From Escherichia coli (GTDB taxonomy: Bacteria; Pseudomonadota; Gammaproteobacteria; Enterobacterales; Enterobacteriaceae), in the NCBI GenBank assembly GCA_021307345.1, contig CP089930.1:806001-870000 (forward strand): a stretch of DNA of 64,000 nt, written 5' to 3'. The notes beneath the pieces were generated by a model that had not been told where the DNA came from, ran no database searches, and was given only the letters and a program-made list of their open reading frames with translations. The number at the start of each line of letters is the position of its first letter. The first letter of the stretch is position 1. The position numbers and the translations under genes are program-made. Shown in pieces: positions 30,677-39,972 of the stretch.

Positions 30677-32542
30677 ATGAGTGAGATTGACATTAAGGGC
30701 GATGAAACGCTGGTTGCTCTGCTACTGAACGCCGACAAAAACGATATCGATCTGCTGATTGATTACATTACCCCAGACGGAAAATTTAATTTTTCCCAGT
30801 CTGACCGCGTTAAAAAGGCCTTGCGCGATGGTAAAAATAGCGAAGCTGTTGATGAGGAAACATTGCGTTTGCTGATTCGCGAACTGCAACATTTTGGCGG
30901 TAACACCGTAATGAATCTGTTCCGACGCAATGGCGTTAGCTATAGCGAAATTGTTGACGATGTCGCCAGCCATCTGAAAATTAAAGTCGCGAAAAATGCA
31001 CCGGTAAAAGAAAAAGAATCACTGATTATCGATGCCGTTTTTGCGTCATCCTGGAACAAAATGTCAGATGACGATCGCCGTCAGCTTCTCCGTGATATGG
31101 GAATTAACACCAGTATTAGCCTGGATAAGTTGTCACGTATGGAGCTGCCACTTTTGCAACGTGCGGCAATGGTAGCAAGCGGTCTGGCGCAGATCGCCAC
31201 GGGGAAGGCACTCCCGCTAATTGCGGGTCTGGGGATAGGTCGCGTGTTGGGCGTTCTCACCGGTCCTGTCGGGTTAGCCCTCACCGGTTTATATACCGCT
31301 TATGATATTTCCAACCCGGCGTTCCGAATCACCTTGCCCTGTGTAGTGCAAATTGCCTGGATTCGCTTAAAAAATTCCCGCCATCACCGTCTGAGCGAAT
31401 CGGTATCATCAACGGCAATGTCAACCGCAAACTATGGCAATCGCTGGGTGTTTGAAAATGAAAAGTCGCAGCGCGTTTTAACTGTATCGTCTATCGCTTT
31501 AAATGAAATTACCCACCCCGACACTCTGATACGACATGACATTACTGAAATTTCACGGTTAGGCCCACTCTTACAGACGCTTCCTTCGCTCGCCACCGCC
31601 GCCCATGTCGCCAGTCATCACTATATGGAAGTCATAATTGATGGCGCACTGGCGAAAGTGAAAGATGGCTCGGGATATCGTGGCTTCAGTCTCGGGGAAA
31701 AAGGAATTAAAGCGCACGCAGTTTTGCTGAACCCTGACAAACTGAATCAATTAGTCAATGCCAGCATATTACTGAATGTCGCTTCGGCGATACTGGCACA
31801 AAAACATCTGGCAGATATCAGCAATAAACTGACGCAGATAATTGAAACTATTCGGGAGATTTCTGCGTTCCAGAACAATGCCCGCAAATCTGAAATTGTC
31901 GGCGCTATTCAGTATTTACAGCAAATCACACCTGTCGTCATTGAGGGGCAATCTTCGCCAGAAATACGGCAAATACTTGAAGCTATCGAAAAGGATTTTT
32001 CAACGCTCCAGGATCATCTGCTGACGGATATTGCCTTTGCTGGCGAGAAGGTAGCCTCTATAAATGACGGCAGTTTTTTCAGTAGCGCAACCATCACCAG
32101 TAAAATTCAGGCGCAACAAAAAATTATTGAAGAACGGACGATGGAGTGGGATTTAGCGATGAGGGTACGCGGGCAAGCATTACATCTGGTCAGCCATAGT
32201 GAGGGTCAGACGATACTGGTAGAACGTCGTCAGCAGGCTATAGAACATCATTATGCGCAGTTCGATACGGTTATCAGCAAGGTAGAAAAACAATTACAGT
32301 CACGAATTGATAGCATCGGCGCCGTAGCGGAACAGGCGAATACCACCAGCGCCAATAAAGTCATTTTGCGAAAATGGTGCAATAACCGCTTAATGCCGCA
32401 AAAAGTCGCAATTAAGGAAGCCCGCATGGCGTTCGACCAATTCCAGCAAAATATGCTGGACAAGCCGTTGCAGACCAGCCGCATGTTGGTGGAAATGAAA
32501 GACGGAAAACCGGTGAAGTGTTATGCGTTGCCGGATGCTTAA
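30677..32542 (+). CDS. Unknown 621-aa protein: YaaW-like N-terminus plus long helical C-terminus
   Basis: The N-terminal ~235 residues resemble E. coli YaaW (UPF0174): LIRELQHFGGNTVMNLFRRNGVSY, then WNKMSDDDRRQLLRDMG, then a Gly/Ala/Leu-rich possible membrane hairpin (residues ~160-210: GKALPLIAGLGIGRVLGVLT) and FRITLPCVVQIAWIRL. YaaW itself is about 237 residues. The remaining ~385 residues are not known to me: a helical stretch (ASILLNVASAILAQKHLADI, ~355-385) and predicted coiled coil towards the end (residues ~475-560). No enzymatic motif is visible. It is divergent from zorA inside the island, so a defence or immunity-accessory role is plausible but unproven. Confidence 0.85.
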   Translation: MSEIDIKGDETLVALLLNADKNDIDLLIDYITPDGKFNFSQSDRVKKALRDGKNSEAVDEETLRLLIRELQHFGGNTVMNLFRRNGVSYSEIVDDVASHLKIKVAKNAPVKEKESLIIDAVFASSWNKMSDDDRRQLLRDMGINTSISLDKLSRMELPLLQRAAMVASGLAQIATGKALPLIAGLGIGRVLGVLTGPVGLALTGLYTAYDISNPAFRITLPCVVQIAWIRLKNSRHHRLSESVSSTAMSTANYGNRWVFENEKSQRVLTVSSIALNEITHPDTLIRHDITEISRLGPLLQTLPSLATAAHVASHHYMEVIIDGALAKVKDGSGYRGFSLGEKGIKAHAVLLNPDKLNQLVNASILLNVASAILAQKHLADISNKLTQIIETIREISAFQNNARKSEIVGAIQYLQQITPVVIEGQSSPEIRQILEAIEKDFSTLQDHLLTDIAFAGEKVASINDGSFFSSATITSKIQAQQKIIEERTMEWDLAMRVRGQALHLVSHSEGQTILVERRQQAIEHHYAQFDTVISKVEKQLQSRIDSIGAVAEQANTTSANKVILRKWCNNRLMPQKVAIKEARMAFDQFQQNMLDKPLQTSRMLVEMKDGKPVKCYALPDA

Positions 32543-32561
32543 GGCGGCTCGTAAGGTTTAC

Positions 32562-32584
32562 TGTGTGGTTAGCGGTACCACACA
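32562..32584. terminator. Stem-loop between the YaaW-like gene and yahJ
   Basis: Perfect 8-bp inverted repeat TGTGTGGT / ACCACACA with a 7-nt loop, just after the YaaW-like stop and between convergent genes. A second small dyad (GCCCCACTCCCTGGGGC) follows near 32636-32652. Either could end transcription from one or both sides; no strong T-run is present. Confidence 0.5.
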
Positions 32585-32696
32585 CAATGTCTCCGGCTCA
32601 GAAGAATCAAGGCCAACAAACCCATATTCAAGTTGCCCCACTCCCTGGGGCGATAAATCTCTTACGACTCACCGTTGAAGACATTTCAAACGGACA

Positions 32697-34079
32697 TCAA
32701 CCTGCCACACGCCCCCATACCAGTTGCCCTTTATGGAACGTTGCGGTACGTGGCGAGATACGCGCCACCGCCTCGGCGGAACAGGAGGCGTCCACCAGCA
32801 CAAAGCTGGCGTCATCCTGCGCTTTTGGCCAGACGCGCTCGCCTTTTTCATTCAGCGGCAGGACATCGCCAGTGGCTAAAAACAGCGATCGGGAGAGGTT
32901 CTGTTCGTTAGGACGAATATAGAGTTGCGCGTACAGATTGGCTTTTTCCAGCATGTCGCCAAGGCCGTAAGGTGACCAGTGGTCGATAACGCTGTCAGTT
33001 CCTGTCATGACTTTTACGCCTTTGTCGTGCAACTGTTTGAGCGGCATATGCAACGTGCCAATCGGCACCGTCGAGGCGATAGTAATTTGCTGCGCCGCCA
33101 TGCGGTTTGCCAGTTCATCCACCTGTTGCTCGTTAAGCGTTGCCAGCGCAAAGGCGTGACTGATGGTCAGCTTGCCCTTCAGTTGCGGCGTTTTCTCTAC
33201 GGTTTCAACCATATAATTGATGGCCGCCACGCCTGCCGGCGTGGTTTCGTGCAGGTGAATATCGACGCCTTTGTCGTAGTCCAGCGCAATCTGGAACATG
33301 GTGTCGAGAGATTTTTCCATCGCGCCATCAACGCTGGTGGGATCCAGCCCGCCGACGTAATGCGCCCCCGCCTGCATCGCTTCGCGCATTAAGGGTTCCG
33401 ATTTCGACAACAGCAAACCGTGCTGCGGGAAGGCAACAATTTCACACTCGAAGCCCGCCTGACGTCGCGCCAGCACCGCCTGTAAGTTATGCAGATTTTT
33501 CAGGCCGGAAACCGGTTCGATATTGCAGTGGCTACGGGCAATGGTGGTGCCTTTCGACTGCAATAAATCGATCAGTTTTTCCGCCCGCTCCTGAGTGTAC
33601 GGTTGCAACTCCGGCAGCATTTTCTGCTCAAGCGTGATCATGTCCTGGATTGTGGTGCCTGCCGGGCGATTGAGCGAGCGCCACGGCCCGCCATAAAAGG
33701 TTTTGTCGAGATGAATATGCATGTCGCGGGTGGTGGGCAGCATCAACTTACCGCCAGCGTCATAGTGCGGCAGCGTGGCGTCCGGATGCTGCTTATTCTC
33801 GCGCAGGGCAACAATTTTGCCGTCCTGAATTTCCACGGTCTGGCGCGCCGTGCGGGTCTGCACCGCTACGCCGTTTTCGTAATCAAAACCGGTTTCCAGC
33901 AACACGTTGTCGAGATAGTAGTGCGGGTCAGTGATTTTCATGGTGTTATTCGCTTCGCAGTTTGCGGTGCCAGAGACTGCCGCGTGGGCGAGCGGCACAG
34001 ACGTACCAAACAGCGCGGCGGCGGTAACCATCTTACCGCTCTGGCTCAAAAACTCACGACGGCTATTGCTTTCTTTCAT
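32697..34079 (-). CDS. yahJ: YahJ, exported amidohydrolase-like protein
   Basis: 460-residue metal-dependent hydrolase related to cytosine deaminase: MHIHLDKTFYGG, ARSHCNIEP, DIHLHETTP and MTGTDSVIDHWSPYG carry the probable metal ligands. The N-terminus (SRREFLSQSGKMVTAAALFG) is a twin-arginine signal, so it is predicted to be exported folded to the periplasm, unlike CodA. The substrate is unknown. It lies 9 bp after yahI in the yahFG-yahIJ cluster, which suggests hydrolysis of a compound whose product feeds carbamoyl transfer. It marks the right edge of the Zorya island. Confidence 0.93.
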   Translation of the reverse strand: MKESNSRREFLSQSGKMVTAAALFGTSVPLAHAAVSGTANCEANNTMKITDPHYYLDNVLLETGFDYENGVAVQTRTARQTVEIQDGKIVALRENKQHPDATLPHYDAGGKLMLPTTRDMHIHLDKTFYGGPWRSLNRPAGTTIQDMITLEQKMLPELQPYTQERAEKLIDLLQSKGTTIARSHCNIEPVSGLKNLHNLQAVLARRQAGFECEIVAFPQHGLLLSKSEPLMREAMQAGAHYVGGLDPTSVDGAMEKSLDTMFQIALDYDKGVDIHLHETTPAGVAAINYMVETVEKTPQLKGKLTISHAFALATLNEQQVDELANRMAAQQITIASTVPIGTLHMPLKQLHDKGVKVMTGTDSVIDHWSPYGLGDMLEKANLYAQLYIRPNEQNLSRSLFLATGDVLPLNEKGERVWPKAQDDASFVLVDASCSAEAVARISPRTATFHKGQLVWGRVAG

Positions 34080-34088
34080 CTTACGTCC

Positions 34089-35039
34089 TTACGTTTTAAT
34101 AATATGGGTGCCCGTTTCACCGCGCAGCGCCGCTGGCAGGCATTCCGGCGTGGTGATAATCACTTCTTTGCCGCCCTGTTCTAAAAATGTCAGGCTGGCG
34201 ATAATTTTTGGCAACATGCTGCCGGGCGGGAAATGCCCTTCCTGCATATAGCGGGTCATGGTGGCAATATCCACCCGATCCAGCGCCTGCTGCTGCGGCT
34301 TGCCAAAGTGAATGCACACTTTTTCGACACCGGTGGTAATCACTAAAATGTCAGCGTGAATTTCGCGCGCCAGCAGTGCAGTGGAGAGATCTTTGTCGAT
34401 AACCGCGTCCACGCTTTGGTAATCGCCTGCTTCACTGCGCACCACCGGAATTCCGCCACCGCCCGCGCCAATCACCACAAAGCCTTGTTGGATCAGCGCC
34501 TTAATAGCAGGCGCTTCCACAATGCGTTTCGGTTCCGGCGAGGCGACAACGCGGCGATAGCCCCGTCCGGCATCCTCAACAAAATGCCAGTCAGGGTTTG
34601 CCTTTTGTAATTCGTCACGCTGGCTTTCACTAAAGAATGCACCGATGGGCTTGGTGGGATGAGCAAAACCCGGATCGTTTTTATCCACTTCAACCTGAGT
34701 CACCACGGTGACGGCCTTTTTCTCGCCGTGACGCGCCAGTCGGTTGTTCAGCGCCTGTTGGATCAGATAGCCAATGCCGCCTTGCGTATCTGCCACACAG
34801 TTCGCCAGCGGCGTTAAGGGCAGCCCTTCACGCTCGTGGGCAATCTCCGCGCGGCGTAAATCCAGCCCGACCTGCGGCCCGTTGCCGTGGGTCAGCACAA
34901 TGTCGTAATCGGAAGCCAGCATTTCCAGCACCGTATCGGCGACGGCTTTCACCGCCTCCGCCTGATGCTCAATCGACTGGCTGGCGTTATCTTTGATAAT
35001 GCTGTTGCCACCAATGGCAACGACCACAAGTTCTTTCAT
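34089..35039 (-). CDS. yahI: YahI, carbamate kinase-like protein
   Basis: 316-residue carbamate kinase-family protein, with GGNSIIKDNASQS near the N-terminus, THGNGPQVGLDLRRAE and VIGAGGGGIPVV. Such kinases make ATP from carbamoyl phosphate and ADP, releasing ammonia and CO2. It sits between yahG and yahJ; with the FdrA-like and DUF1116 proteins upstream it would complete an energy-yielding carbamoyl-transfer pathway (inference by analogy to the allantoin locus). Confidence 0.94.
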   Translation of the reverse strand: MKELVVVAIGGNSIIKDNASQSIEHQAEAVKAVADTVLEMLASDYDIVLTHGNGPQVGLDLRRAEIAHEREGLPLTPLANCVADTQGGIGYLIQQALNNRLARHGEKKAVTVVTQVEVDKNDPGFAHPTKPIGAFFSESQRDELQKANPDWHFVEDAGRGYRRVVASPEPKRIVEAPAIKALIQQGFVVIGAGGGGIPVVRSEAGDYQSVDAVIDKDLSTALLAREIHADILVITTGVEKVCIHFGKPQQQALDRVDIATMTRYMQEGHFPPGSMLPKIIASLTFLEQGGKEVIITTPECLPAALRGETGTHIIKT

Positions 35040-35088
35040 GTTGTTATGTCCGCGACAGAGGGTGATGGGGTTATGACCAACGCCAGAC

Positions 35089-35242
35089 TGCCTGATGCGC
35101 TACGCTTATCAGGCCTACAGATTCTTGTGCCATCCGGCAATGGTGAAAAATGCCTGATGCGACGTTCGCGCGTCTTATCAGGCCTACAAACTCTTGTGCC
35201 ATTCGTAGGCCGGATAAGGCGTTCACGCCGCATCCGGCATAA
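35089..35242. repeat. BIME with three REP units between yahG and yahI
   Basis: Three palindromic REP units at about 35090-35118, 35152-35186 and 35205-35239, in alternating orientation. The cluster fills most of the 212-bp gap between yahG and yahI and might uncouple expression of the two parts of the cluster. Confidence 0.9.
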
Positions 35243-35251
35243 ACATGTAGG

Positions 35252-36670
35252 TCAGACGCCGTAACGTTCGCACCAGCCAAGAATGGCTTTCTCGAAGCAG
35301 GCGAATGGTGGATGCACAATGCCCGCGCCAATCATGCCGACGCCCGCATCTTTATGGGCGATGGCGGTGTTGATCACCGGCAGAATGCCGCTGCTGCCCA
35401 CGCGGGTGATGTCGATTGCCGACGGCACGCCCATAAAACCGAGCAGCGGAATGGTGACATTCGGGTTTTCACCGAGGGTGATTTCTCGCATCTGACGGGA
35501 GAAATCGATAGCCTCTTCCACCGTGCCGCCCACCAGCGCGACGATCGCAGGCGCGGTCGCCATAGCAAATCCGCCAATACCGTAGGTTTCGGTGATGGCG
35601 CTGTCGCCGATATCCAGCCCCGAATCCTCCGGCTTATAACCGGCAAACATCGGGCCGATGACCTGCTGCGCCGGGCCGGTAAACCACTGCCCCGGCAGGC
35701 CGCTGACCCGCAGGCCGAACTCGACGCCGTTTCGCGCCATCGTGGTGACCACGGTGCTGTATTCGATGCCGTGCGCCGCATCCATCGCCGCTTTACACAT
35801 CGCCATCCACGTCGGGCCGGAGAAGTAGTCGCTGCTGGCGACAAACTCAAACACTTCGCGCTGTTGCTCGACGGAATAGCCCGCCTGAATAATCCCCGGC
35901 GTCAGCGCCTGAATCAGCAGCGTCGTCCCGGCGTTATTGCGGTTATGACACTCATCGCCCATATGCAGCGCCTGCGCCAGCATTAAGCGCAGATCGATCT
36001 CACCGATAATTTTCATCGCGTCGCGCAGCATTGGTCCCTGCACATCGCGCATCCAGTTGAGGCGGTCGATCACGCTCTGGTCGTTGGCGCCCATACGCAA
36101 AATCTTCGCCATCTGCTCGCTCATGTTGGTGTAAGCGATGTTGCCGTAGGTTTTGTTTTTCACGATGTGCATAAACATCGAGGCCGAGGTAACCCCCGCC
36201 ATCGACCCCACGCAATCATGTTCGTGGCACGGCGAGAAGGTGATCTCCCCGGAAGCCGCCAGTTCAGCCGCCTCGTCGAGGTCTTTCGCCAGCCCTTCGA
36301 ACACCAGCGCCCCGGTGACCGCGCCTTTCATCGCGCCGCACATTTTTTCCCAGGTGACCGGCGGCCCGGCGTGAAGAATGGTTTTCGCCGTCATGCCGGG
36401 CACCACGTTAATCGCCTGATCAAAACCAATCAGCACCGGATGCGACTGGATAATGCGTTCCAGCGCCTGCTGGTTAGCGGCGGCGATTTTGTCTGCCAGG
36501 GGCGAATCGGCAATGTTATCCAGCGCCTGCACCACCTGCATATTGCCCTGCCCCGGCGGCGTCCAGTCGAGTTGAGTCACTTCTACATGCTGCTTTTTCA
36601 GGTCATCGCTAAACATGGCGATGCCGACGTTAATAACGTTCAACGGTTGGCTAAACAGTGACGGGCTCAT
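35252..36670 (-). CDS. yahG: YahG, DUF1116 protein (AllG/YlbE-like)
   Basis: 472-residue DUF1116 protein. Paralogues in the allantoin locus (YlbE/AllG) are subunits of the oxamate carbamoyltransferase formed with FdrA and YlbF. Conserved blocks visible include HNRNNAGTTLLIQAL and the C-terminal GAGIVHPPFACFEKA. The start overlaps the yahF stop by one base, so the pair is translationally coupled. The actual substrate of the yah complex is unknown. Confidence 0.93.
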   Translation of the reverse strand: MSPSLFSQPLNVINVGIAMFSDDLKKQHVEVTQLDWTPPGQGNMQVVQALDNIADSPLADKIAAANQQALERIIQSHPVLIGFDQAINVVPGMTAKTILHAGPPVTWEKMCGAMKGAVTGALVFEGLAKDLDEAAELAASGEITFSPCHEHDCVGSMAGVTSASMFMHIVKNKTYGNIAYTNMSEQMAKILRMGANDQSVIDRLNWMRDVQGPMLRDAMKIIGEIDLRLMLAQALHMGDECHNRNNAGTTLLIQALTPGIIQAGYSVEQQREVFEFVASSDYFSGPTWMAMCKAAMDAAHGIEYSTVVTTMARNGVEFGLRVSGLPGQWFTGPAQQVIGPMFAGYKPEDSGLDIGDSAITETYGIGGFAMATAPAIVALVGGTVEEAIDFSRQMREITLGENPNVTIPLLGFMGVPSAIDITRVGSSGILPVINTAIAHKDAGVGMIGAGIVHPPFACFEKAILGWCERYGV

Positions 36671-38217
36671 CAGGCTTCCTCCCCTTTGCAGATAAATTCA
36701 CGCGCCAGCAATCCGGTATTGGTGCTGCTGCTCGCCAGAATCACTCCGGCATCAAGCAGCATCTGGCTCTGTTGTTCTAATGATGGCGTATCGAGATCGG
36801 TGCCCAGCACATAGGCGAGAATGATCAACTCGCGCCCTTCGGTAGCGGCGATCGCTTTTGCTTCTTTGATCGCCTCGATGGTGGAGCCGACCGGATCTTC
36901 ATGCGATCCAAATCCGAGCACAAAATCCATCACGATCACCGCCACTTCGGGATCGCGCGCCTCTTCGAGCAACCGGCTGATACGGTTGGTGGGGTCAATC
37001 ATTGGATGTGGTTTGCCGTTGGTGAAGTCGTCATCGCCAAAGTCGAGGAAGGTGTGTTTGATGCTGCGGTTGATATCTTGCAGGCGGAATTCAGGATCGG
37101 GCTGAATGTTGCTGTACACATCGCCATGTTTTTCCATCACCGCGAACATCGTTTCGTCGCACAGCGTGCCGCCGCAGAACAGGCCACGAATGTATTTCTG
37201 TTGCGGCTTCAGGCGAGCGCGCACGTCAGCAATCAACGGCTGGTTTAGCGTATGCAGGTCGAGATGTTCTTGTTTCACGCCGGAAAGCATCACTGCTTTC
37301 AGCGCCGCTTCTTTGGTGCCGCGAGCAAACTGTAGCCCCTGCTCATCCACAGGCGTTTCGCCACGACCGAGGAAGCAGACCACCACCGGCTTGCGGCAGG
37401 CGCGCGCGCGTTCCAGCACTTTGCGAGCCACCGCCGGCGCTGGCGGTTTAGAAATTAAGGCGATGATTTCAGTTTGCGGATCGTTTTCTAACATGCCGAT
37501 GGCGTCGAGCATCATCAGGCCGCCAATTTTCTCGCTCAGGTCGCGCCCGCCGGTGCCGATCAGTTGTGAAACGCCGCCGCCAAATTCATGGATGCGGACA
37601 CTCAGTTCCTGGCTGCCGGTGCCGGACGCACCAACAATACCGATGTTGCCACGACGCACGGCGTTACCAAAGCAGAGCGCCGCGCCGTTGATAATCGCCG
37701 TGCCGCAGTCTGGCCCCATCATCAGCAGCCCTTTTTCGTGAGCGAGCTGCTTGAGCGCCAGTTCATCTTCAACCGAGACGTTATCGGAGAACAGCATCAC
37801 GTTGAGGTCATTTTGCAGCGCCTGACGCGCTTCGCGAGCGGCAAACAGGCCGTTGACGGAAATCACCGCCAGGTTACTTTCCGGGATATGCTTTTTGGCG
37901 CTGGTGATAGTGGCATAACGCGCCTCGTGCGTACCACTTTGCGCTTTGGTATTGAACAGTTCTTCAATCTCCACCAGCAACTGCTCGTTGTCCGCGCCCG
38001 CTTTGCCGTTGATAACGATCATCAGGTCGCCGTTTTTCGCCTGCTCCAGTTCCGGCGTCAGCAGCCCTAAATTTTTCAGCACGCCTTTGTTCATTTCGGT
38101 CGCCATCGCCACAAATGCCTGCTCGACACCGTCGAGTTTATTTGCACGCGTGGAGATGGACATCAACGAGACAGAATCAAAATAGGTATTCGGTTTAATG
38201 ACTATTTTAACTGACAT
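36670..38217 (-). CDS. yahF: YahF, FdrA-like acyl-CoA synthetase-fold protein
   Basis: 515 residues, FdrA/AllF family, with CoA-binding and succinyl-CoA-synthetase-like folds (VGASGTGSQELSVRIHEFGGGVSQLIGTGG; VMDFVLGFGSHEDPVG). FdrA is the large subunit of the oxamate carbamoyltransferase of the allantoin pathway. Its 5' end overlaps yahE by 11 bp and its 3' end overlaps yahG by one, so yahEFG reads as one unit. Probable carbamoyl- or acyl-transfer function on an unidentified compound. Confidence 0.93.
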   Translation of the reverse strand: MSVKIVIKPNTYFDSVSLMSISTRANKLDGVEQAFVAMATEMNKGVLKNLGLLTPELEQAKNGDLMIVINGKAGADNEQLLVEIEELFNTKAQSGTHEARYATITSAKKHIPESNLAVISVNGLFAAREARQALQNDLNVMLFSDNVSVEDELALKQLAHEKGLLMMGPDCGTAIINGAALCFGNAVRRGNIGIVGASGTGSQELSVRIHEFGGGVSQLIGTGGRDLSEKIGGLMMLDAIGMLENDPQTEIIALISKPPAPAVARKVLERARACRKPVVVCFLGRGETPVDEQGLQFARGTKEAALKAVMLSGVKQEHLDLHTLNQPLIADVRARLKPQQKYIRGLFCGGTLCDETMFAVMEKHGDVYSNIQPDPEFRLQDINRSIKHTFLDFGDDDFTNGKPHPMIDPTNRISRLLEEARDPEVAVIVMDFVLGFGSHEDPVGSTIEAIKEAKAIAATEGRELIILAYVLGTDLDTPSLEQQSQMLLDAGVILASSSTNTGLLAREFICKGEEA

Positions 38218-39070
38218 AATTCCCTCCGTAGGTTTGGCTCAGCGCACAACCATCGGCCATGCCATACAGCATGTCGCAGCCGGAACTGGAGCCAATATGT
38301 TTAATTTTTTCTATTGTCTGAGTGGCGTTCTCAGGGATGTCATTAATGATGCCGTGAATAAAGTGATAAATATTTTCCCGACAGCGTTGTTGTAATGCGG
38401 CTTCCAGCGTTATGGCACTTAATAACGTGGTATTATTTCTGCCGCGTTGCAGGCCGAGATAAAATTCCTCTTTGTATTTTTCTACCGGATGCCCGGAAAT
38501 AAATAAAACAAGCGCCAGACCTGTTAAATAATCGTCGGCTGAAGGCGTCAGACCAATCCCTAACCCAATCATATTAGCGACCGCTGACGCGATATTTTGT
38601 TTATCGTTTAATGCATGAATAACAGCACGTCGCCTGATATGTAATTCTTTATTTAACGCCTGATAAAATGGATTATCGCCGCGATAATTAAACAGGGTTT
38701 CATTTTCCCCCAGGTGCTGATGAATAATGTCGTGCCACTGTTGCCAGGCGATAAGGTGAAAATTCAGAGCGGTCATTTGCAGTGTTGGGGACAGCCAACG
38801 CTGACAACGATGCTTATCTATATGAATATCTTTACCAATCGTAATCCCATGCTCGTCAAACTGAACCTTATCGCCATGATGGAACAGACCATCAAAGTGA
38901 GTGAGTGCCAACCGACAACTGTTTGGCGCATTGTCGTATTCTTCACAAAGCAGCGTCAGCAACTGCTGGCGAGCCGGGAGTGCGATATTTACCGCTCTGG
39001 CAAAGACCTGTTCAACCTGTCCTTGCCCCCGCTGCGCCAGAAAATCCGCATCCGCAGTTAGCGCCCACAC
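38207..39070 (-). CDS. yahE: YahE, DUF2877 protein (AllH/YlbF-like)
   Basis: 287-residue DUF2877 protein, related to YlbF/AllH, the third component of the oxamate carbamoyltransferase. The conserved MIGLGIGLTPSADDYLTGLAL block lies around residues 165-187. Overlaps yahF by 11 bp and lies 39 bp after yahD. Together the YahE/F/G trio mirrors AllH/F/G. Confidence 0.9.
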   Translation of the reverse strand: MWALTADADFLAQRGQGQVEQVFARAVNIALPARQQLLTLLCEEYDNAPNSCRLALTHFDGLFHHGDKVQFDEHGITIGKDIHIDKHRCQRWLSPTLQMTALNFHLIAWQQWHDIIHQHLGENETLFNYRGDNPFYQALNKELHIRRRAVIHALNDKQNIASAVANMIGLGIGLTPSADDYLTGLALVLFISGHPVEKYKEEFYLGLQRGRNNTTLLSAITLEAALQQRCRENIYHFIHGIINDIPENATQTIEKIKHIGSSSGCDMLYGMADGCALSQTYGGNYVS

Positions 39071-39109
39071 ACACCGTCTTTCTGGTGTGTCGATAGCAAG
39101 CCTCCCGGA

Positions 39110-39715
39110 TTATGCACCTGCGGCAATCAGCAATTGCGCAATCTCTTCAAAACCGCGTTCCCGCGCCAGTTCCAGCGGTGTTTTGCCATATTTATCGGTC
39201 ATATGCGGGCTGGCCCCGTGTTCCAGCAATAACTGGACAATCGCCTGCTGTTTAATACCGCCATCATTAAGCACAATCGCTTCCAGTAATGGCGTCCAGC
39301 CAACATGGTTGGTCTGGTTAACGTTAATTTCCGTATGCGCCAAAAGCTCTTTTACAATACTTAAATGGCCTTTTTCACAGGCAGGCGTCAGGCCGACACC
39401 GCCAAAACGGGTTACGCAATTAAGATCGGGTTTAGCCGGTAAAATAATTCGTAGTAGCGTTAAATCATCGTTCAGACAGCTAATTAAAAAAGGATTTAAA
39501 CAGGTATGATCTTGTTTATTAATATCCGCTCCGGCGTCAATTAATGCCTGAATGCAAGCATATTGCTGATATAAACTTGCCAGCGTAATTGCCGTTTTCC
39601 CCTGACGATCGCAGGTATTAATATCGACACCCAGCGCAAGGCAGGTTTTTACTTTATCAATATCACCCTGTTGCGCAGCCAATAAATAGTCGGCAGGTAG
39701 ATTTTTTATAGTCAT
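39110..39715 (-). CDS. yahD: YahD, ankyrin-repeat protein
   Basis: 201 residues forming about five ankyrin repeats (AAQQGDIDKVKTCLALGVDI, GKTAITLASLYQQYACIQAL, GWTPLLEAIVLNDGGIKQQA, GKTPLELARERGFEEIAQLL). No signal peptide, so cytoplasmic. First gene of the yahDEFG run; presumably a protein-binding accessory. Function unknown. Confidence 0.93.
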   Translation of the reverse strand: MTIKNLPADYLLAAQQGDIDKVKTCLALGVDINTCDRQGKTAITLASLYQQYACIQALIDAGADINKQDHTCLNPFLISCLNDDLTLLRIILPAKPDLNCVTRFGGVGLTPACEKGHLSIVKELLAHTEINVNQTNHVGWTPLLEAIVLNDGGIKQQAIVQLLLEHGASPHMTDKYGKTPLELARERGFEEIAQLLIAAGA

Positions 39716-39972
39716 TCACATTCCCCTGGTTTTTGTGGCTGTTTTCGATGAATTGAGAATAGCAACGATAATCTGATAAAAGAACCCGCTTAAATTTAAT
39801 TCGCCGTATTTCGCCTTTTTGTTGAAAGATGTTCAACAATCTTTTCGCAGTGTGCGGTAGTGCAATATTTGTTTCTTTGACCCGATACCCTTTCACTCAA
39901 TCAGGTTTTATTTCTCTATAGTCTGCACATGTAAGAGTAGCTTTCGTCCATGTCTAACCAGAGGGGAACAAG

